DNA from: Sphingomonas sp. 32-66-10
Lineage (GTDB): Bacteria; Pseudomonadota; Alphaproteobacteria; Sphingomonadales; Sphingomonadaceae
Length of the DNA: 58,726 nt
NCBI GenBank assembly: GCA_002280565.1
Contig: NCEF01000016.1
Coordinates: 1-58,726, forward strand
Direction: 5' to 3'
Positions 18,598 to 27,705 of this stretch are shown piece after piece. Position 1 is the first letter of the stretch. Every line of letters begins with the position of its first letter. The position numbers were made by a program, and so were the translations under genes. The notes beneath the pieces are model-generated. The model saw nothing but the letters and a program-made list of their open reading frames with translations, searched no databases and was not told the DNA's origin.

Positions 18598-19519
18598 GCC
18601 GAACTCCTCCAGGCCAACGGTCGCGCTCATTGCAGGACCGACTGCCAGCGGCAAGTCCGCTTTGGCGATCGCGCTCGCCCAAGCGACCGGCGGGACGGTG
18701 ATCAATGCGGATTCGGCGCAGGTCTATGCCGAGCTGCGCGTGCTCAGCGCGCGTCCTTCGGCGGAGGAAGAAGCGCAGGCCCCGCACCGCCTGTTCGGCC
18801 ATGTCACCGGCACCGACGATTATTCCGCCGCGCGCTGGGCCGCCGAGGCCAAGGCGGAGATCGCGGCGGCGCAGCGGCGCTGCAGCCTGCCGATCCTCGT
18901 CGGCGGGACCGGCATGTATATCCGGACCTTGCTCGACGGGATCGCCCCAGTGCCGGGCATCGACCCAGCGATCCGCGCTGAGGTCCGCGCGCTACCTGTT
19001 GCCGAAGCCCACGCGCTGCTGGTGAAACGCGACCCCGACGCCGCCGCCCGCCTCGCCCCCGCCGACACCACCCGCGTCGCGCGCGCGCTGGAAGTCGTGA
19101 CCGCCACCGGCCGGACGCTCGCCGACTGGCAACGGGCAAAGGTCGGCGGGATCGGGGATCAGATCGACCTCGCCCCGCTGATCCTCCTCCCCGACCGCAT
19201 TTGGCTCACCGAGCGTTGCGACCGCCGCCTCACGGCAATGTTCGACGAAGGCGCGATTGACGAGGTCGCCGCCCTGCTCGCCCGCGACGATATCCCGCCC
19301 GAAGCCCCGGTGCGCAAGGCGATCGGCGTGCCGGAGATCGCCGCGATGCTCGCCGGAGAGATCGGCCGGGCCGAGGCGCTGGAGCGCGCTCAAGCGGCAA
19401 CCCGCCAATATGCCAAACGGCAATATACTTGGCTGCGTCACCAGCCGCCGCCCGACTGGCCGCGCACTGATGCGACAGATATTATCAATCGAATGCTACA
19501 TTTCGCACGAATCGTATAA
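18590..19519 (+). CDS. miaA: tRNA dimethylallyltransferase
   Basis: MiaA (309 residues from 18590) transfers a dimethylallyl group to A37 of tRNAs reading UNN codons. The P-loop is [10 protein letters not shown]; the DSAQVY, GGTGMYI and [13 protein letters not shown] motifs are all present. Two in-frame ATGs, 18590 and 18596, are possible; the second coincides with the serB start codon on the other strand. Neither has a strong Shine-Dalgarno sequence and the region upstream is serB coding sequence, so the promoter must lie inside serB. The C-terminal end runs into the AT-rich ilvB promoter region. Confidence 0.95.
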   Translation: MNMPNSSRPTVALIAGPTASGKSALAIALAQATGGTVINADSAQVYAELRVLSARPSAEEEAQAPHRLFGHVTGTDDYSAARWAAEAKAEIAAAQRRCSLPILVGGTGMYIRTLLDGIAPVPGIDPAIRAEVRALPVAEAHALLVKRDPDAAARLAPADTTRVARALEVVTATGRTLADWQRAKVGGIGDQIDLAPLILLPDRIWLTERCDRRLTAMFDEGAIDEVAALLARDDIPPEAPVRKAIGVPEIAAMLAGEIGRAEALERAQAATRQYAKRQYTWLRHQPPPDWPRTDATDIINRMLHFARIV

Positions 19520-19528
19520 AAACAATAC

Positions 19529-19557
19529 TTGACACGCATCATTCATACGCATAGCAG
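19529..19557 (+). promoter_or_regulatory. probable sigma-70 promoter for ilvBNC
   Basis: TTGACA at 19529-19534 is a perfect -35 box in an AT-rich patch that stands out from the GC-rich surroundings. A -10 candidate is less clear: TAGCAG at 19552-19557 with 17-base spacing, or CATAGC at 19550-19555 with 15. No leader peptide or attenuator fits in the roughly 45 bases before the ilvB start. Confidence 0.5.
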
Positions 19558-19604
19558 CGCGCTTCCCCCATTGCATTGCACTGCGGCAAACAAGGAGACC
19601 TGAC

Positions 19605-21365
19605 GTGGCCGAGAAAAGCGGAGCAGACATTCTGATCGAGGCGCTGGTCGACCTCGGTGTGGAGGTCGTGTTCGGCTATCCGGGCGGCGCGGTGCTCCCG
19701 ATTTACGACGCGATCTTCAAGCAAAAGAAGATCCGCCACATTCTCGTCCGTCACGAACAGGCGGCAACGCATGCGGCGGAGGGCTATGCCCGCTCGACCG
19801 GCAAGCCCGGCGTCGTGCTCGTCACCTCAGGCCCCGGCGCGACCAATGCCGTCACCGGTATCACCGACGCGCTGATGGACTCGATCCCGATGGTGGTTAT
19901 CACCGGCCAGGTGCCGACGCACCTGATCGGCAGCGACGCGTTTCAGGAAGCGGACACGGTCGGCATCACCCGCCACTGCACCAAGCACAACTATCTGGTG
20001 AAGGACCCCGCCCAGCTCGGCGCGGTCGTGCATGAGGCATTTCATATCGCCACCTCCGGCCGCCCCGGCCCGGTCGTGATCGACATCCCCAAGGACGTCC
20101 AGATCGCCACCGCGCGCTATAGCAAGCCCGGCCCGATCCAGCACAAGACCTATCGCCCGCAGGTCAAGGCCGACAAGGCACTGATCGAGGCTGCGGTGGA
20201 GATGCTGGCGGCGGCGGAACGGCCGGTCTTCTACACCGGCGGCGGCGTGATCAATTCGGGCCCCGGCGCGTCGCAGCTGCTGCGCGAGCTGGCCAGGATC
20301 ACCGGCGCGCCGGTGACGTCGACGCTGATGGGCCTTGGCGCCTTCCCCGCTTCGTCCGACCAATGGCTCGGCATGCTCGGCATGCACGGCACCTATGAAG
20401 CCAATTATGCGATGAACCAGGCCGACCTGATCATCGCGGTCGGCGCACGCTTCGACGATCGCGTGACCGGACGGCTCGACGCCTTCGCGCCGCATTCGAA
20501 GAAGATCCATATCGACATTGACCGTTCGTCGATGAACAAGACGGTGCGGGTCGACCTGCCGATCGTCGCCGATGTCGGCCACGCGCTCGAGGACATGGTT
20601 CGCATCTGGAAGGCGCGCCAACACCCCAAGCCCGATCTGTCCGAATGGTGGCGCCGCATCGAAGGATGGCGCGCGGTCAAATGCCTCGACTTCCCCGAGG
20701 AAGGCCCCGGCATCGACGCCAACACGATCATGCCGCAACGCGCCGTGCGCGCATTGTGGGAGGCGACACGCGACCAGGCCCCGATCATCACGACCGAGGT
20801 CGGCCAGCACCAGATGTGGGCGGCGCAGCACTTCCATTTCGAATCGCCCAACAAGTGGCTGACCAGCGGCGGCCTCGGCACGATGGGCTATGGCCTGCCC
20901 GCCGCGATCGGCGCGCAGCTGGGCAACCCCAAAGCGCTGGTGATCGACATCGCCGGTGAAGCGTCGATCCAGATGAACATTCAGGAGCTGGCGACCGCGA
21001 CCCAATATCGCCTGCCGGTCAAGATTTTCATCCTCAACAACGAATATATGGGGATGGTCCGCCAGTGGCAGGAGCTGACCTATTCCAGCCGCTATTCGGA
21101 AAGCTACAGCGACTCGCTGCCCGATTTCGTGAAGCTCGCCGAAGCCTATGGCTGGAAGGGCATTTTGATCGAGCACCGCAGCGATCTGGAAAGCGGCATT
21201 CAGGACATGCTGGCCTATGACGGCCCGGTCATCGTCGATTGCCGCGTGGCCAAACTCGCCAACTGCTTCCCGATGATCCCATCGGGCGCCGCCCATACCG
21301 ACATGCTCCTCCAGGCCGCCGAAGTCTCCGGCGAAATGGACGACGAAGCCAAGGCGCTGGTTTAA
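19605..21365 (+). CDS. ilvB: acetolactate synthase large subunit
   Basis: The 586-residue catalytic subunit of acetohydroxyacid synthase performs the first common step of valine, leucine and isoleucine synthesis. It has the TPP-binding PYR domain with the catalytic glutamate in VRHEQAATHAAEGYAR, the FAD-binding middle domain, and a C-terminal PP domain with MGYGLPAAIGAQLG and IDIAGEASIQMNIQEL. The last reads GEAS where the textbook TPP motif has GDG or GDA; I believe this variant is common in alphaproteobacteria. The start is a GTG at 19605 with AAGGAG at 19592-19597. It is followed after four bases by the small subunit. Confidence 0.96.
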   Translation: MAEKSGADILIEALVDLGVEVVFGYPGGAVLPIYDAIFKQKKIRHILVRHEQAATHAAEGYARSTGKPGVVLVTSGPGATNAVTGITDALMDSIPMVVITGQVPTHLIGSDAFQEADTVGITRHCTKHNYLVKDPAQLGAVVHEAFHIATSGRPGPVVIDIPKDVQIATARYSKPGPIQHKTYRPQVKADKALIEAAVEMLAAAERPVFYTGGGVINSGPGASQLLRELARITGAPVTSTLMGLGAFPASSDQWLGMLGMHGTYEANYAMNQADLIIAVGARFDDRVTGRLDAFAPHSKKIHIDIDRSSMNKTVRVDLPIVADVGHALEDMVRIWKARQHPKPDLSEWWRRIEGWRAVKCLDFPEEGPGIDANTIMPQRAVRALWEATRDQAPIITTEVGQHQMWAAQHFHFESPNKWLTSGGLGTMGYGLPAAIGAQLGNPKALVIDIAGEASIQMNIQELATATQYRLPVKIFILNNEYMGMVRQWQELTYSSRYSESYSDSLPDFVKLAEAYGWKGILIEHRSDLESGIQDMLAYDGPVIVDCRVAKLANCFPMIPSGAAHTDMLLQAAEVSGEMDDEAKALV

Positions 21366-21369
21366 GCTC

Positions 21370-21885
21370 ATGCACATCAAGGAAGAAAAGGCCGAGCGGC
21401 ATACGCTCGCCGTCATCGTCGACAACGAACCGGGCATCCTTGCCCGGATCGCCGGCCTGTTCACCGCGCGCGGCTATAACATCGAGAGCCTGACGGTGAG
21501 CGAGATAACCGATGACAAGTCGGTGAGCCGCATCACCATCGTCACCAGCGCCAGCCCGCATGTACTGGAGCAGATCGTGGCCCAGCTCGATCGCCTCGTG
21601 CCAGTCCACAAGGTGCGCGACCTCACCGCCGAGGGCGACCATGTCGAGCGCGAGCTGGCGCTGGTCAAAGTGGCAGGCACCGGCGACCACCGGATCGAGG
21701 CGCTCCGCCTGTCCGAAGTCTATCGCGCCCGCGTCGTCGACGCGACGATCTCGAGCTTCGTGTTCGAAGTCACCGGGACCACCGAAAAGATCGACAAATT
21801 CATCGAACTGATGAGCGAAGTCGGTCTGATCGAAGTCGCCCGTACCGGCATCGTCGCCATCGCACGAGGGCGTGAGGCGGCTTAG
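21370..21885 (+). CDS. ilvN: acetolactate synthase small (regulatory) subunit
   Basis: The 171-residue regulatory subunit binds valine and activates the large subunit. The N-terminal ACT domain (HTLAVIVDNEPGILARIAGL, RGYNIESLTVSE) and the second ACT-like half (ELALVKVAGTGD, VFEVTGTTEKIDKFIELM) are both present. It starts four bases after the ilvB stop, so the pair is co-translated. A 76-base inverted repeat separates it from ilvC. Confidence 0.96.
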   Translation: MHIKEEKAERHTLAVIVDNEPGILARIAGLFTARGYNIESLTVSEITDDKSVSRITIVTSASPHVLEQIVAQLDRLVPVHKVRDLTAEGDHVERELALVKVAGTGDHRIEALRLSEVYRARVVDATISSFVFEVTGTTEKIDKFIELMSEVGLIEVARTGIVAIARGREAA

Positions 21886-21900
21886 ACCTCAGAAGAATTT

Positions 21901-21976
21901 CGTCATCCCCGCGCAGGCGGGGATCCATTATCACTGGCGTTGGCGAGAATGGATTCCCGCCTGCGCGGGAATGACA
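21901..21976. repeat. 76-bp palindromic intergenic element between ilvN and ilvC
   Basis: The left arm (21901-21929) and the right arm (21948-21976) are inverted copies, matching at about 26 of 29 positions. Each arm contains its own small palindrome CCCGCGCAGGCGGG-like core, and the arms begin GTCAT and end ATCCATT. Elements of this GTCATTCCCGC type recur in intergenic regions of many alpha- and gammaproteobacteria. The transcript would fold into a very stable hairpin between ilvN and ilvC, which could reduce read-through or protect the ilvBN message from 3' decay. Confidence 0.85.
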
Positions 21977-21989
21977 AGGGGAAACCTAA

Positions 21990-23012
<1,023 letters not shown>

Positions 23013-23022
23013 CTCCGGAGCG

Positions 23023-23045
23023 GGGCGGGGTTGGCTTCCCCGCCC
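23023..23045 (+). terminator. hairpin after ilvC
   Basis: GGGCGGGG (23023-23030) pairs with CCCCGCCC (23038-23045) around the loop TTGGCTT, and weaker pairing extends outward. No T-tract follows, so it is either a poor intrinsic terminator or a 3' stabilising structure for the ilv transcript. Confidence 0.5.
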
Positions 23046-23065
23046 TGCCTCCATAAAGCTGGGGC

Positions 23066-24526
23066 ATGCGCTCCCCCGCCCTGCCCCTCGCCGTCGCGTT
23101 CGCGCTGATTGCTGGCGGCTGTCAGGAGCGCCGTCCCGATGACGTGCCGGTCATCGTAAGCGCCATTGGCGGCCCGGCGACATTACGCGATCCCGCGCGC
23201 AGCCCGCTCGACTTTCCCGACGCCGTGCTGCTCGGCGCAACCGCGCAGGGGCTTGTCCGCTTCGACGCCAATGGCGGCATCGAACCGGGCGTTGCGGAAC
23301 GCTGGATCGTCAGCGACGAAGGGCGCAGCTACATCTTCCGTATCCGCAATGCCGAATGGCCCGACGGAACCAGGGTGACGGCCGCCGACGTCGTCGCGAG
23401 CCTGCGCACGGCCATCGCGACCAGCGCACGCTCATCCCTGACGCCGTTCGTAGCGGTGATTGACGAAGTCGTCGAAATGACGCCGCAGGTGATCGAAGTC
23501 CGGCTGAAACACCCGCGCCCCGATCTGCTGAAACTGTTCGCCCAGCCCGAATTTGCCATTCTGCGCCGCCCTCGCATCGCGGGAACGGGGCCGCTCCGTG
23601 CTGACGCCGAAGGCGGCGGCAGTCCGCTGCTTCGCCCGGTGCCCGATCCTTACGCGGTCATTGAAAATACCGCCGCGCCCGAAGCTGCAGACAATGTCCG
23701 CCTCATCGGCGAGCGCGCGGCAGTCGCGCTGGCGCGGTTCGCAGCGCGCGAGTCCGACCTCATACTTGGAGGCAGCTTTCACGACTGGCCGCTGCTCGAC
23801 CATGCGGGGGTCGCGCCAGCCAATCTGCGCATCGACCCCGCTGCCGGCCTGTTCGGGCTGGCGATCGTATCGGAAGAAGGCTTCACCGCCGATCCGGCCA
23901 ATCGCGCGGCGCTGGCGATGGCAATCGACCGCGCGGCGCTTACCGCGCGGTTCCGCCCTGAATGGACCCCGGTCGAAACGCTGCTGCCCGCTCAACTCGA
24001 CTCGGCTGCAGCGCCCGCCGCTCCACCATGGCTCGCGCAATCGCTGGACGCTCGGCGCATCCTTGCGCGCAATCGGGTTGCCGCGTGGCGCGCCGCCAAT
24101 CCCGACGCATCGCCGGTGATCCGCATCGCAATGCCGCGCAGCCTCGGGACGAAGCTGCTCTGGTATGGCCTGCTGCGTGATCTGCGCGCGATCGGCCTCC
24201 AGCCAGCCTGGGTGGAGGAGCGCGCGGACGCCGATCTCCGGCTGATCGACGCCGTCGCCCCCTATGACAGTGGTCGCTGGTATCTTGCCACCGCCTGCCG
24301 CGGGTGCCCCGACGATCTGGCTACGGTGATCGACGCGGCACGCGATGCGCCGACCCTGGCCGACCGTGCGCGGCGCATCGCAGAAGCGGACCTCGCGCTT
24401 ACGGCCGCGCATCGCTATATCCCGATCGCACAACCGCTGCGCTGGTCGGTGGCGGCGCTCAGGCTCAGGGCGTTTCAGACGAACCCCCGCGCCTGGCACC
24501 CGCTGACCCATTTGCGCGAACGATAA
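23066..24526 (+). CDS. solute-binding lipoprotein, family 5 (peptide/nickel type)
   Basis: A 486-residue protein with a lipobox (LIAGGC, Cys19), so it is lipid-anchored at the periplasm. The fold is that of oligopeptide/nickel ABC-transporter binding proteins: GLVRFDANGGIEPGVAERW, YIFRIRNAEWPDGTRVTAADV and FTADPANRAALAMAIDRAAL are typical family-5 segments. No permease or ATPase gene is adjacent, so it is an orphan receptor whose ligand is unknown. It lies directly after ilvC and before a DUF4112 gene in the same direction. Confidence 0.82.
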   Translation: MRSPALPLAVAFALIAGGCQERRPDDVPVIVSAIGGPATLRDPARSPLDFPDAVLLGATAQGLVRFDANGGIEPGVAERWIVSDEGRSYIFRIRNAEWPDGTRVTAADVVASLRTAIATSARSSLTPFVAVIDEVVEMTPQVIEVRLKHPRPDLLKLFAQPEFAILRRPRIAGTGPLRADAEGGGSPLLRPVPDPYAVIENTAAPEAADNVRLIGERAAVALARFAARESDLILGGSFHDWPLLDHAGVAPANLRIDPAAGLFGLAIVSEEGFTADPANRAALAMAIDRAALTARFRPEWTPVETLLPAQLDSAAAPAAPPWLAQSLDARRILARNRVAAWRAANPDASPVIRIAMPRSLGTKLLWYGLLRDLRAIGLQPAWVEERADADLRLIDAVAPYDSGRWYLATACRGCPDDLATVIDAARDAPTLADRARRIAEADLALTAAHRYIPIAQPLRWSVAALRLRAFQTNPRAWHPLTHLRER

Positions 24527-24538
24527 GGGAGGACCGAC

Positions 24539-24952
24539 GTGGCCAAGGCGACCCGCATGCAACGCATCCCCGGATTCCCGGTCGGTCGCGACCCTCATTC
24601 GGTGCGCCAGCGCGTCACCGCGATGGAAAAGCTGCTGGAGCGCAGCTTCACCATTCCCGGCACGCGCCAGACCGTCGGCCTTGATGCGCTGATCGGCCTG
24701 ATCCCGGTCGGCGGCGATGTGATTGCAGCGGCAATGGGCCTCTACATGATCTGGGAGGCGCGCAATATCGGCATGTCGCGCGGTGCGATGCTGCGCATGG
24801 CCGGCAATGTCGGCTTTGACTGGCTGCTCGGCCTGATCCCGGGCGTGGGTGACGTCGCCGACTTTTTCTACCGCTCAAATTCGCGCAATTTGCGCATCAT
24901 CAAGCGGCACCTCGACAAACACCACCCGGCGACCGCGACGATCGACCGCTAG
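24539..24952 (+). CDS. DUF4112 membrane-associated protein
   Basis: A 137-residue protein with the hallmark duplicated motif of DUF4112: LDALIGLIPVGGDVIAAA (about 58-75) and LLGLIPGVGDVADFFYRSN (about 100-118), each a short hydrophobic hairpin with a Pro-Gly turn. The start is a GTG at 24539 with AAGGGAGG at 24525-24532. The function of the family is unknown. It follows the binding-protein gene after 12 bases, suggesting co-transcription. Confidence 0.83.
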   Translation: MAKATRMQRIPGFPVGRDPHSVRQRVTAMEKLLERSFTIPGTRQTVGLDALIGLIPVGGDVIAAAMGLYMIWEARNIGMSRGAMLRMAGNVGFDWLLGLIPGVGDVADFFYRSNSRNLRIIKRHLDKHHPATATIDR

Positions 24953-24963
24953 CCCCTGTTTGT

Positions 24964-25413
24964 TCAGGCAACCGGCGGGGGCGGCGGCACGCTTCCGTCG
25001 CTCGCGCGGAACCATACAGAGGCGTCGGACCGGAACAGCATCCAAACCGCGACCGCGTTGAGCGCAAAGGTCACCACGTTCAGCACGACTGGCAAAATGC
25101 CGGTCCGCTCAAACCCCGCGAGGGTAAAGGGCAGTCCCACCGCCGAAAGTCCGAAAAAGGCGACGATGATCCACTTTGCGACCTCGCTCGCCTTGCGCGC
25201 AGTGAAATACCAGAGCAGCAACGACACGAACAACGCGAACAGGGTAAGGCCGATCAACAGCCCGCGCATCGCCGGGATCATCTCTGGCATTTGCGCAAAT
25301 GACGTTTCGACGGCGGCGATCTGCGTCCCCCAGCCAAGCGCCGTATTGATGCCCCACACGGCGATCGACGCCAGATAAGCCTGTTCGAACCGAATGATCG
25401 ACTGCGGTCGCAT
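24964..25413 (-). CDS. small integral membrane protein
   Basis: A 149-residue protein with four hydrophobic segments (LASIAVWGINTALGWG, GLLIGLTLFALFVSLLLWYF, WIIVAFFGLSAVGLPFTLAG, VVLNVVTFALNAVAVWMLF) and a Pro-rich tail (SVPPPPPVA). No family is recognised with confidence. It is convergent with DUF4112 and lies downstream of nadC on the same strand, 37 bases after its stop. Confidence 0.7.
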   Translation of the reverse strand: MRPQSIIRFEQAYLASIAVWGINTALGWGTQIAAVETSFAQMPEMIPAMRGLLIGLTLFALFVSLLLWYFTARKASEVAKWIIVAFFGLSAVGLPFTLAGFERTGILPVVLNVVTFALNAVAVWMLFRSDASVWFRASDGSVPPPPPVA

Positions 25414-25450
25414 GCTATTGCCTCCCCCTGAGTATCCGAAATGCTAAGCG

Positions 25451-26296
25451 TCAGGCGGGCGCGAAGTCCAGCCCGATATCGACCGCCGGCGCCGATTGGG
25501 TAAGCCGCCCGACGCTGACATAGGTGACCCCGGTGGCGGCGATCGCGGCGATCGTGTCCATGCGGACCCCGCCCGACGCCTCGGTCGGCACGCGGCCGGC
25601 GACCAGCGCGACCGCTTCGCGCAGCAGCGTCGGCCCCATATTGTCGAGCAACAGGTGAGTCGCCCCCGCCCCCAGCGCGGGTTCGATCTGGTCGATCCGG
25701 TCGACCTCGACGATAATCGCGCCGATCCCCGCGCGCACCGCCCGCGCCACCGCTTCCTCGACCGATCCGGCGACCGCGACGTGATTGTCCTTGATCATCG
25801 CCGCGTCCCACAGGCCCATGCGATGGTTCTGCGCCCCGCCCATCCGGGTCGCATATTTTTCCAGCCGGCGCAGACCCGGGATGGTCTTGCGCGTGTCCAG
25901 CAATGTCGCGCCGCACCCCGCCATCGCGTCGACATAGGCGCGCGTCATCGTCGCAATCCCGGAAAGATGCTGGACCGTATTGAGCGCCGAGCGCTCGGCG
26001 GTCAGCAGCGCGCGCGCATTGCCGCGCAGCCGCATCAGGTCGCTTCCCGCCGCAACCGCGTCACCCTCGGCGGCGAGAATCTCGATTTCCACTGCCGGAT
26101 CGAGTGCGCGGAAAAACGCCGCAGCGATCGGAAGCCCGGCGACGACCACCGCATCGCGGCTGTCCATCACCCCGTCGAATACCGCATCGGGCGGGATGAC
26201 CGCGTTCGCGGTTACGTCACCGGAACCCACATCCTCAGCCAGTGTGGCGGACACGAACGCGTCGAGATCGAACCCATCGAGCTGAAAGACGGACAT
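25451..26296 (-). CDS. nadC: quinolinate phosphoribosyltransferase (decarboxylating)
   Basis: NadC (281 residues) makes nicotinate mononucleotide from quinolinate in de novo NAD synthesis. Conserved blocks are EDVGSGDVT, LTAERSALNTVQHLSGIAT, LDTRKTIPGLRRLEKYA, GGAQNHRMGLWDAAMIKDNH and EASGGVRMDTI. The start at 26296 (MSVFQLDG) follows CAGGAG; the longer frame overlaps the divergent gene. nadA lies about 6 kb away on the other strand and no nadB is visible in this window, so the pathway genes are dispersed. Confidence 0.95.
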   Translation of the reverse strand: MSVFQLDGFDLDAFVSATLAEDVGSGDVTANAVIPPDAVFDGVMDSRDAVVVAGLPIAAAFFRALDPAVEIEILAAEGDAVAAGSDLMRLRGNARALLTAERSALNTVQHLSGIATMTRAYVDAMAGCGATLLDTRKTIPGLRRLEKYATRMGGAQNHRMGLWDAAMIKDNHVAVAGSVEEAVARAVRAGIGAIIVEVDRIDQIEPALGAGATHLLLDNMGPTLLREAVALVAGRVPTEASGGVRMDTIAAIAATGVTYVSVGRLTQSAPAVDIGLDFAPA

Positions 26297-26432
26297 GCTG
26301 ACTCCTGAATGCTGCACCGCCGCCTATCGCCCCCGGCCGGTGGGGGCAATGTCGGTCAGCGCCCTCGCGCCCGTTGCCATGCGCGCGGCCCGCCCCTATT
26401 TCCATGGAGAAACACTTTTAGGGGTAAGCGAC

Positions 26433-26756
26433 ATGACCACCTTCGACGACCGCGAGCGCGCGTTCGAAGCCAAATATGCCCGGGACGAGGAAATGGCGTT
26501 CCGCGTGACCGCGCGCCGCAACCGCCTGCTCGGCCAATGGGCGGCGGCAAAGATGGCGCTGACCCCCGAAGAGACCGACGCCTATGCCAAGGCCGTGGTC
26601 CAGGCCGATTTCGAGGAATCGGGCGATGAGGACGTGATCCGCAAGCTGTTCGGTGACCTGACCGCGGCCGGGATCGAGATTGACGATGCGGCCGTGCGCG
26701 CGGCAGTCGAGGAAATGACGATCGAAGCCCGTCGCCAGCTGATGGAAGCGCAGTAA
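26433..26756 (+). CDS. DUF1476 protein, zeta-type F1FO-ATPase inhibitor
   Basis: A 107-residue helical protein opening MTTFDDRERAFEAKYARDEE, the hallmark of DUF1476. In Paracoccus and relatives this family is the zeta subunit, which blocks ATP hydrolysis by F1FO-ATP synthase with its N-terminal inhibitory helix. Conserved EMAFRVTARRNRLLGQWAA follows. The start at 26433 has AGGGG at 26420-26424. It is followed two bases later by bolA and then grxD, a common alphaproteobacterial cluster. Confidence 0.9.
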   Translation: MTTFDDRERAFEAKYARDEEMAFRVTARRNRLLGQWAAAKMALTPEETDAYAKAVVQADFEESGDEDVIRKLFGDLTAAGIEIDDAAVRAAVEEMTIEARRQLMEAQ

Positions 26757-26758
26757 CA

Positions 26759-27001
26759 ATGCCGATGGCGGCGAGCGAGATCGAAGCGCTGATTCGTGCC
26801 GGCATCCCCGACGCGGCGGTTGAAATCACCGACCTTGCCGGGGACGGCGATCACTATGCCGCGCGCGTGACCAGTGAGACTTTCCGGGGCATGCCGCGCG
26901 TGCGGCAGCACCAGGCCGTATATGCCGCACTTGGCGGTCGGATGGGCGGCGTACTCCACGCGCTTCAGCTGACCACCGCTGTGCCGGCAGGGAGTGAATG
27001 A
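26759..27001 (+). CDS. bolA: BolA-family protein
   Basis: An 80-residue protein with the BolA fold: IEALIRAGIPDAAVEITDLAGDG, then DHYAARVTSETFRGMPRVRQHQ, whose histidines may bind an iron-sulfur cluster jointly with a monothiol glutaredoxin. A second ATG six bases downstream is possible as start. It is sandwiched between DUF1476 and grxD, and its stop overlaps the grxD start (ATGA), which fits the known BolA-Grx partnership in iron-sulfur trafficking. Confidence 0.92.
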   Translation: MPMAASEIEALIRAGIPDAAVEITDLAGDGDHYAARVTSETFRGMPRVRQHQAVYAALGGRMGGVLHALQLTTAVPAGSE

Positions 27002-27333
27002 CCATGACCGACGATACCAACGCCCGCATCCAGACCCTTGTCGATTCCAACGACGTACTGCTGTTCATGAAGGGAACGCCGCTGTTTCCGCAGTGCGGCT
27101 TCTCCAACCGCGCCGTGTCGATCCTCAACCATCTCGGCGTCGAATTCGGAAGCGTCGACGTGCTGCAGGATCAGGAGGTTCGTCAGGGCATCAAGGCGTT
27201 TTCCGACTGGCCGACCATCCCGCAGCTCTATGTAAAGGGTGAGTTTGTCGGCGGGTCGGACATCATGATGGAAATGTATGAGAGCGGCGAGCTCGCCCAG
27301 CTGCTCGACGACAAGGGCGTTGCCCCCGCCTGA
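26998..27333 (+). CDS. grxD: monothiol glutaredoxin (Grx4/GrxD type)
   Basis: A 111-residue glutaredoxin with the CGFS active site (LFPQCGFSNRAV), the cis-proline segment WPTIPQLYVKGEFVGGSDI and the IMMEMYESGEL helix. CGFS glutaredoxins carry bridging 2Fe-2S clusters and deliver them, often with BolA. The start ATG at 26998 overlaps the bolA stop; another ATG at 27004 has better spacing from GGAG (26991-26994). It is the last gene of the cluster, with a GC-rich hairpin following. Confidence 0.95.
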   Translation: MTMTDDTNARIQTLVDSNDVLLFMKGTPLFPQCGFSNRAVSILNHLGVEFGSVDVLQDQEVRQGIKAFSDWPTIPQLYVKGEFVGGSDIMMEMYESGELAQLLDDKGVAPA

Positions 27334-27354
27334 CTCGCGGCAGTCCTGACATTG

Positions 27355-27379
27355 CGGGCCGCACGCGCGTTGCGGCCCG
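27355..27379 (+). terminator. GC hairpin after grxD
   Basis: CGGGCCGCA (27355-27363) pairs with TGCGGCCCG (27371-27379) around CGCGCGT. It lacks a T-tract. It opens the 372-base gap between grxD and blaI, which otherwise holds a second hairpin and the blaI operator-promoter and no convincing gene. Confidence 0.4.
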
Positions 27380-27434
27380 TATCGTCGGCGGATCGTGCCG
27401 ACCCACCCCTCACACATATCGCCAGAACGGGAAA

Positions 27435-27462
27435 GGGCGGATGGCTCGAAAGCCACCCGCCC
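27435..27462. other. strong stem-loop in the grxD-blaI gap
   Basis: GGGCGG-A-TGGCT (27435-27446) pairs with AGCCA-C-CCGCCC (27451-27462) around a CGAA tetraloop, an 11-base-pair stem with one mismatch. It may be part of a 3' end, a small RNA or a structural element. No promoter or ORF is assigned to it. Confidence 0.35.
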
Positions 27463-27653
27463 CTGAAGCGTCGCACCTGACGGTGAACACATATGCGTGA
27501 AGTGTTGCACCACGCGTGCCAGATCGCGCGACCCACGCATTTCCGCGCGTGACGCTGGTTAACGAAATCCGCCGCTACGCAAAGCTGTCAGCTTTTCCGA
27601 CACCCGCATCCACCTCACGCACCCTGAACATCGTTCATCGCGCATTCAGCCCA

Positions 27654-27694
27654 TTGACTACAGGTGTGATCGAAGCGATTACACCCGTAGTCAA
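27654..27694. promoter_or_regulatory. BlaI/MecI-type operator overlapping the blaI promoter
   Basis: A long dyad centred near 27674: left arm TTGACTACAGGTGT (27654-27667), right arm ACACCCGTAGTCAA (27681-27694), 13 of 14 complementary, with an inner ATCG/CGAT dyad. TTGACT doubles as a -35 box and GATTAC (27677-27682), 17 bases on, as a -10. BlaI/MecI/CopY repressors bind TACA/TGTA-type dyads in just this position, so autoregulation of blaI-blaR1 is likely. Confidence 0.75.
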
Positions 27695-27705
27695 AGAGGG
27701 ACGCA

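Noticed and set aside
20949-20995. Acetolactate synthase TPP motif reading GEAS instead of GDG/GDA, considered as a catalytic loss
   Set aside because: The rest of the motif is normal and this variant is, to my recollection, common among alphaproteobacterial enzymes.
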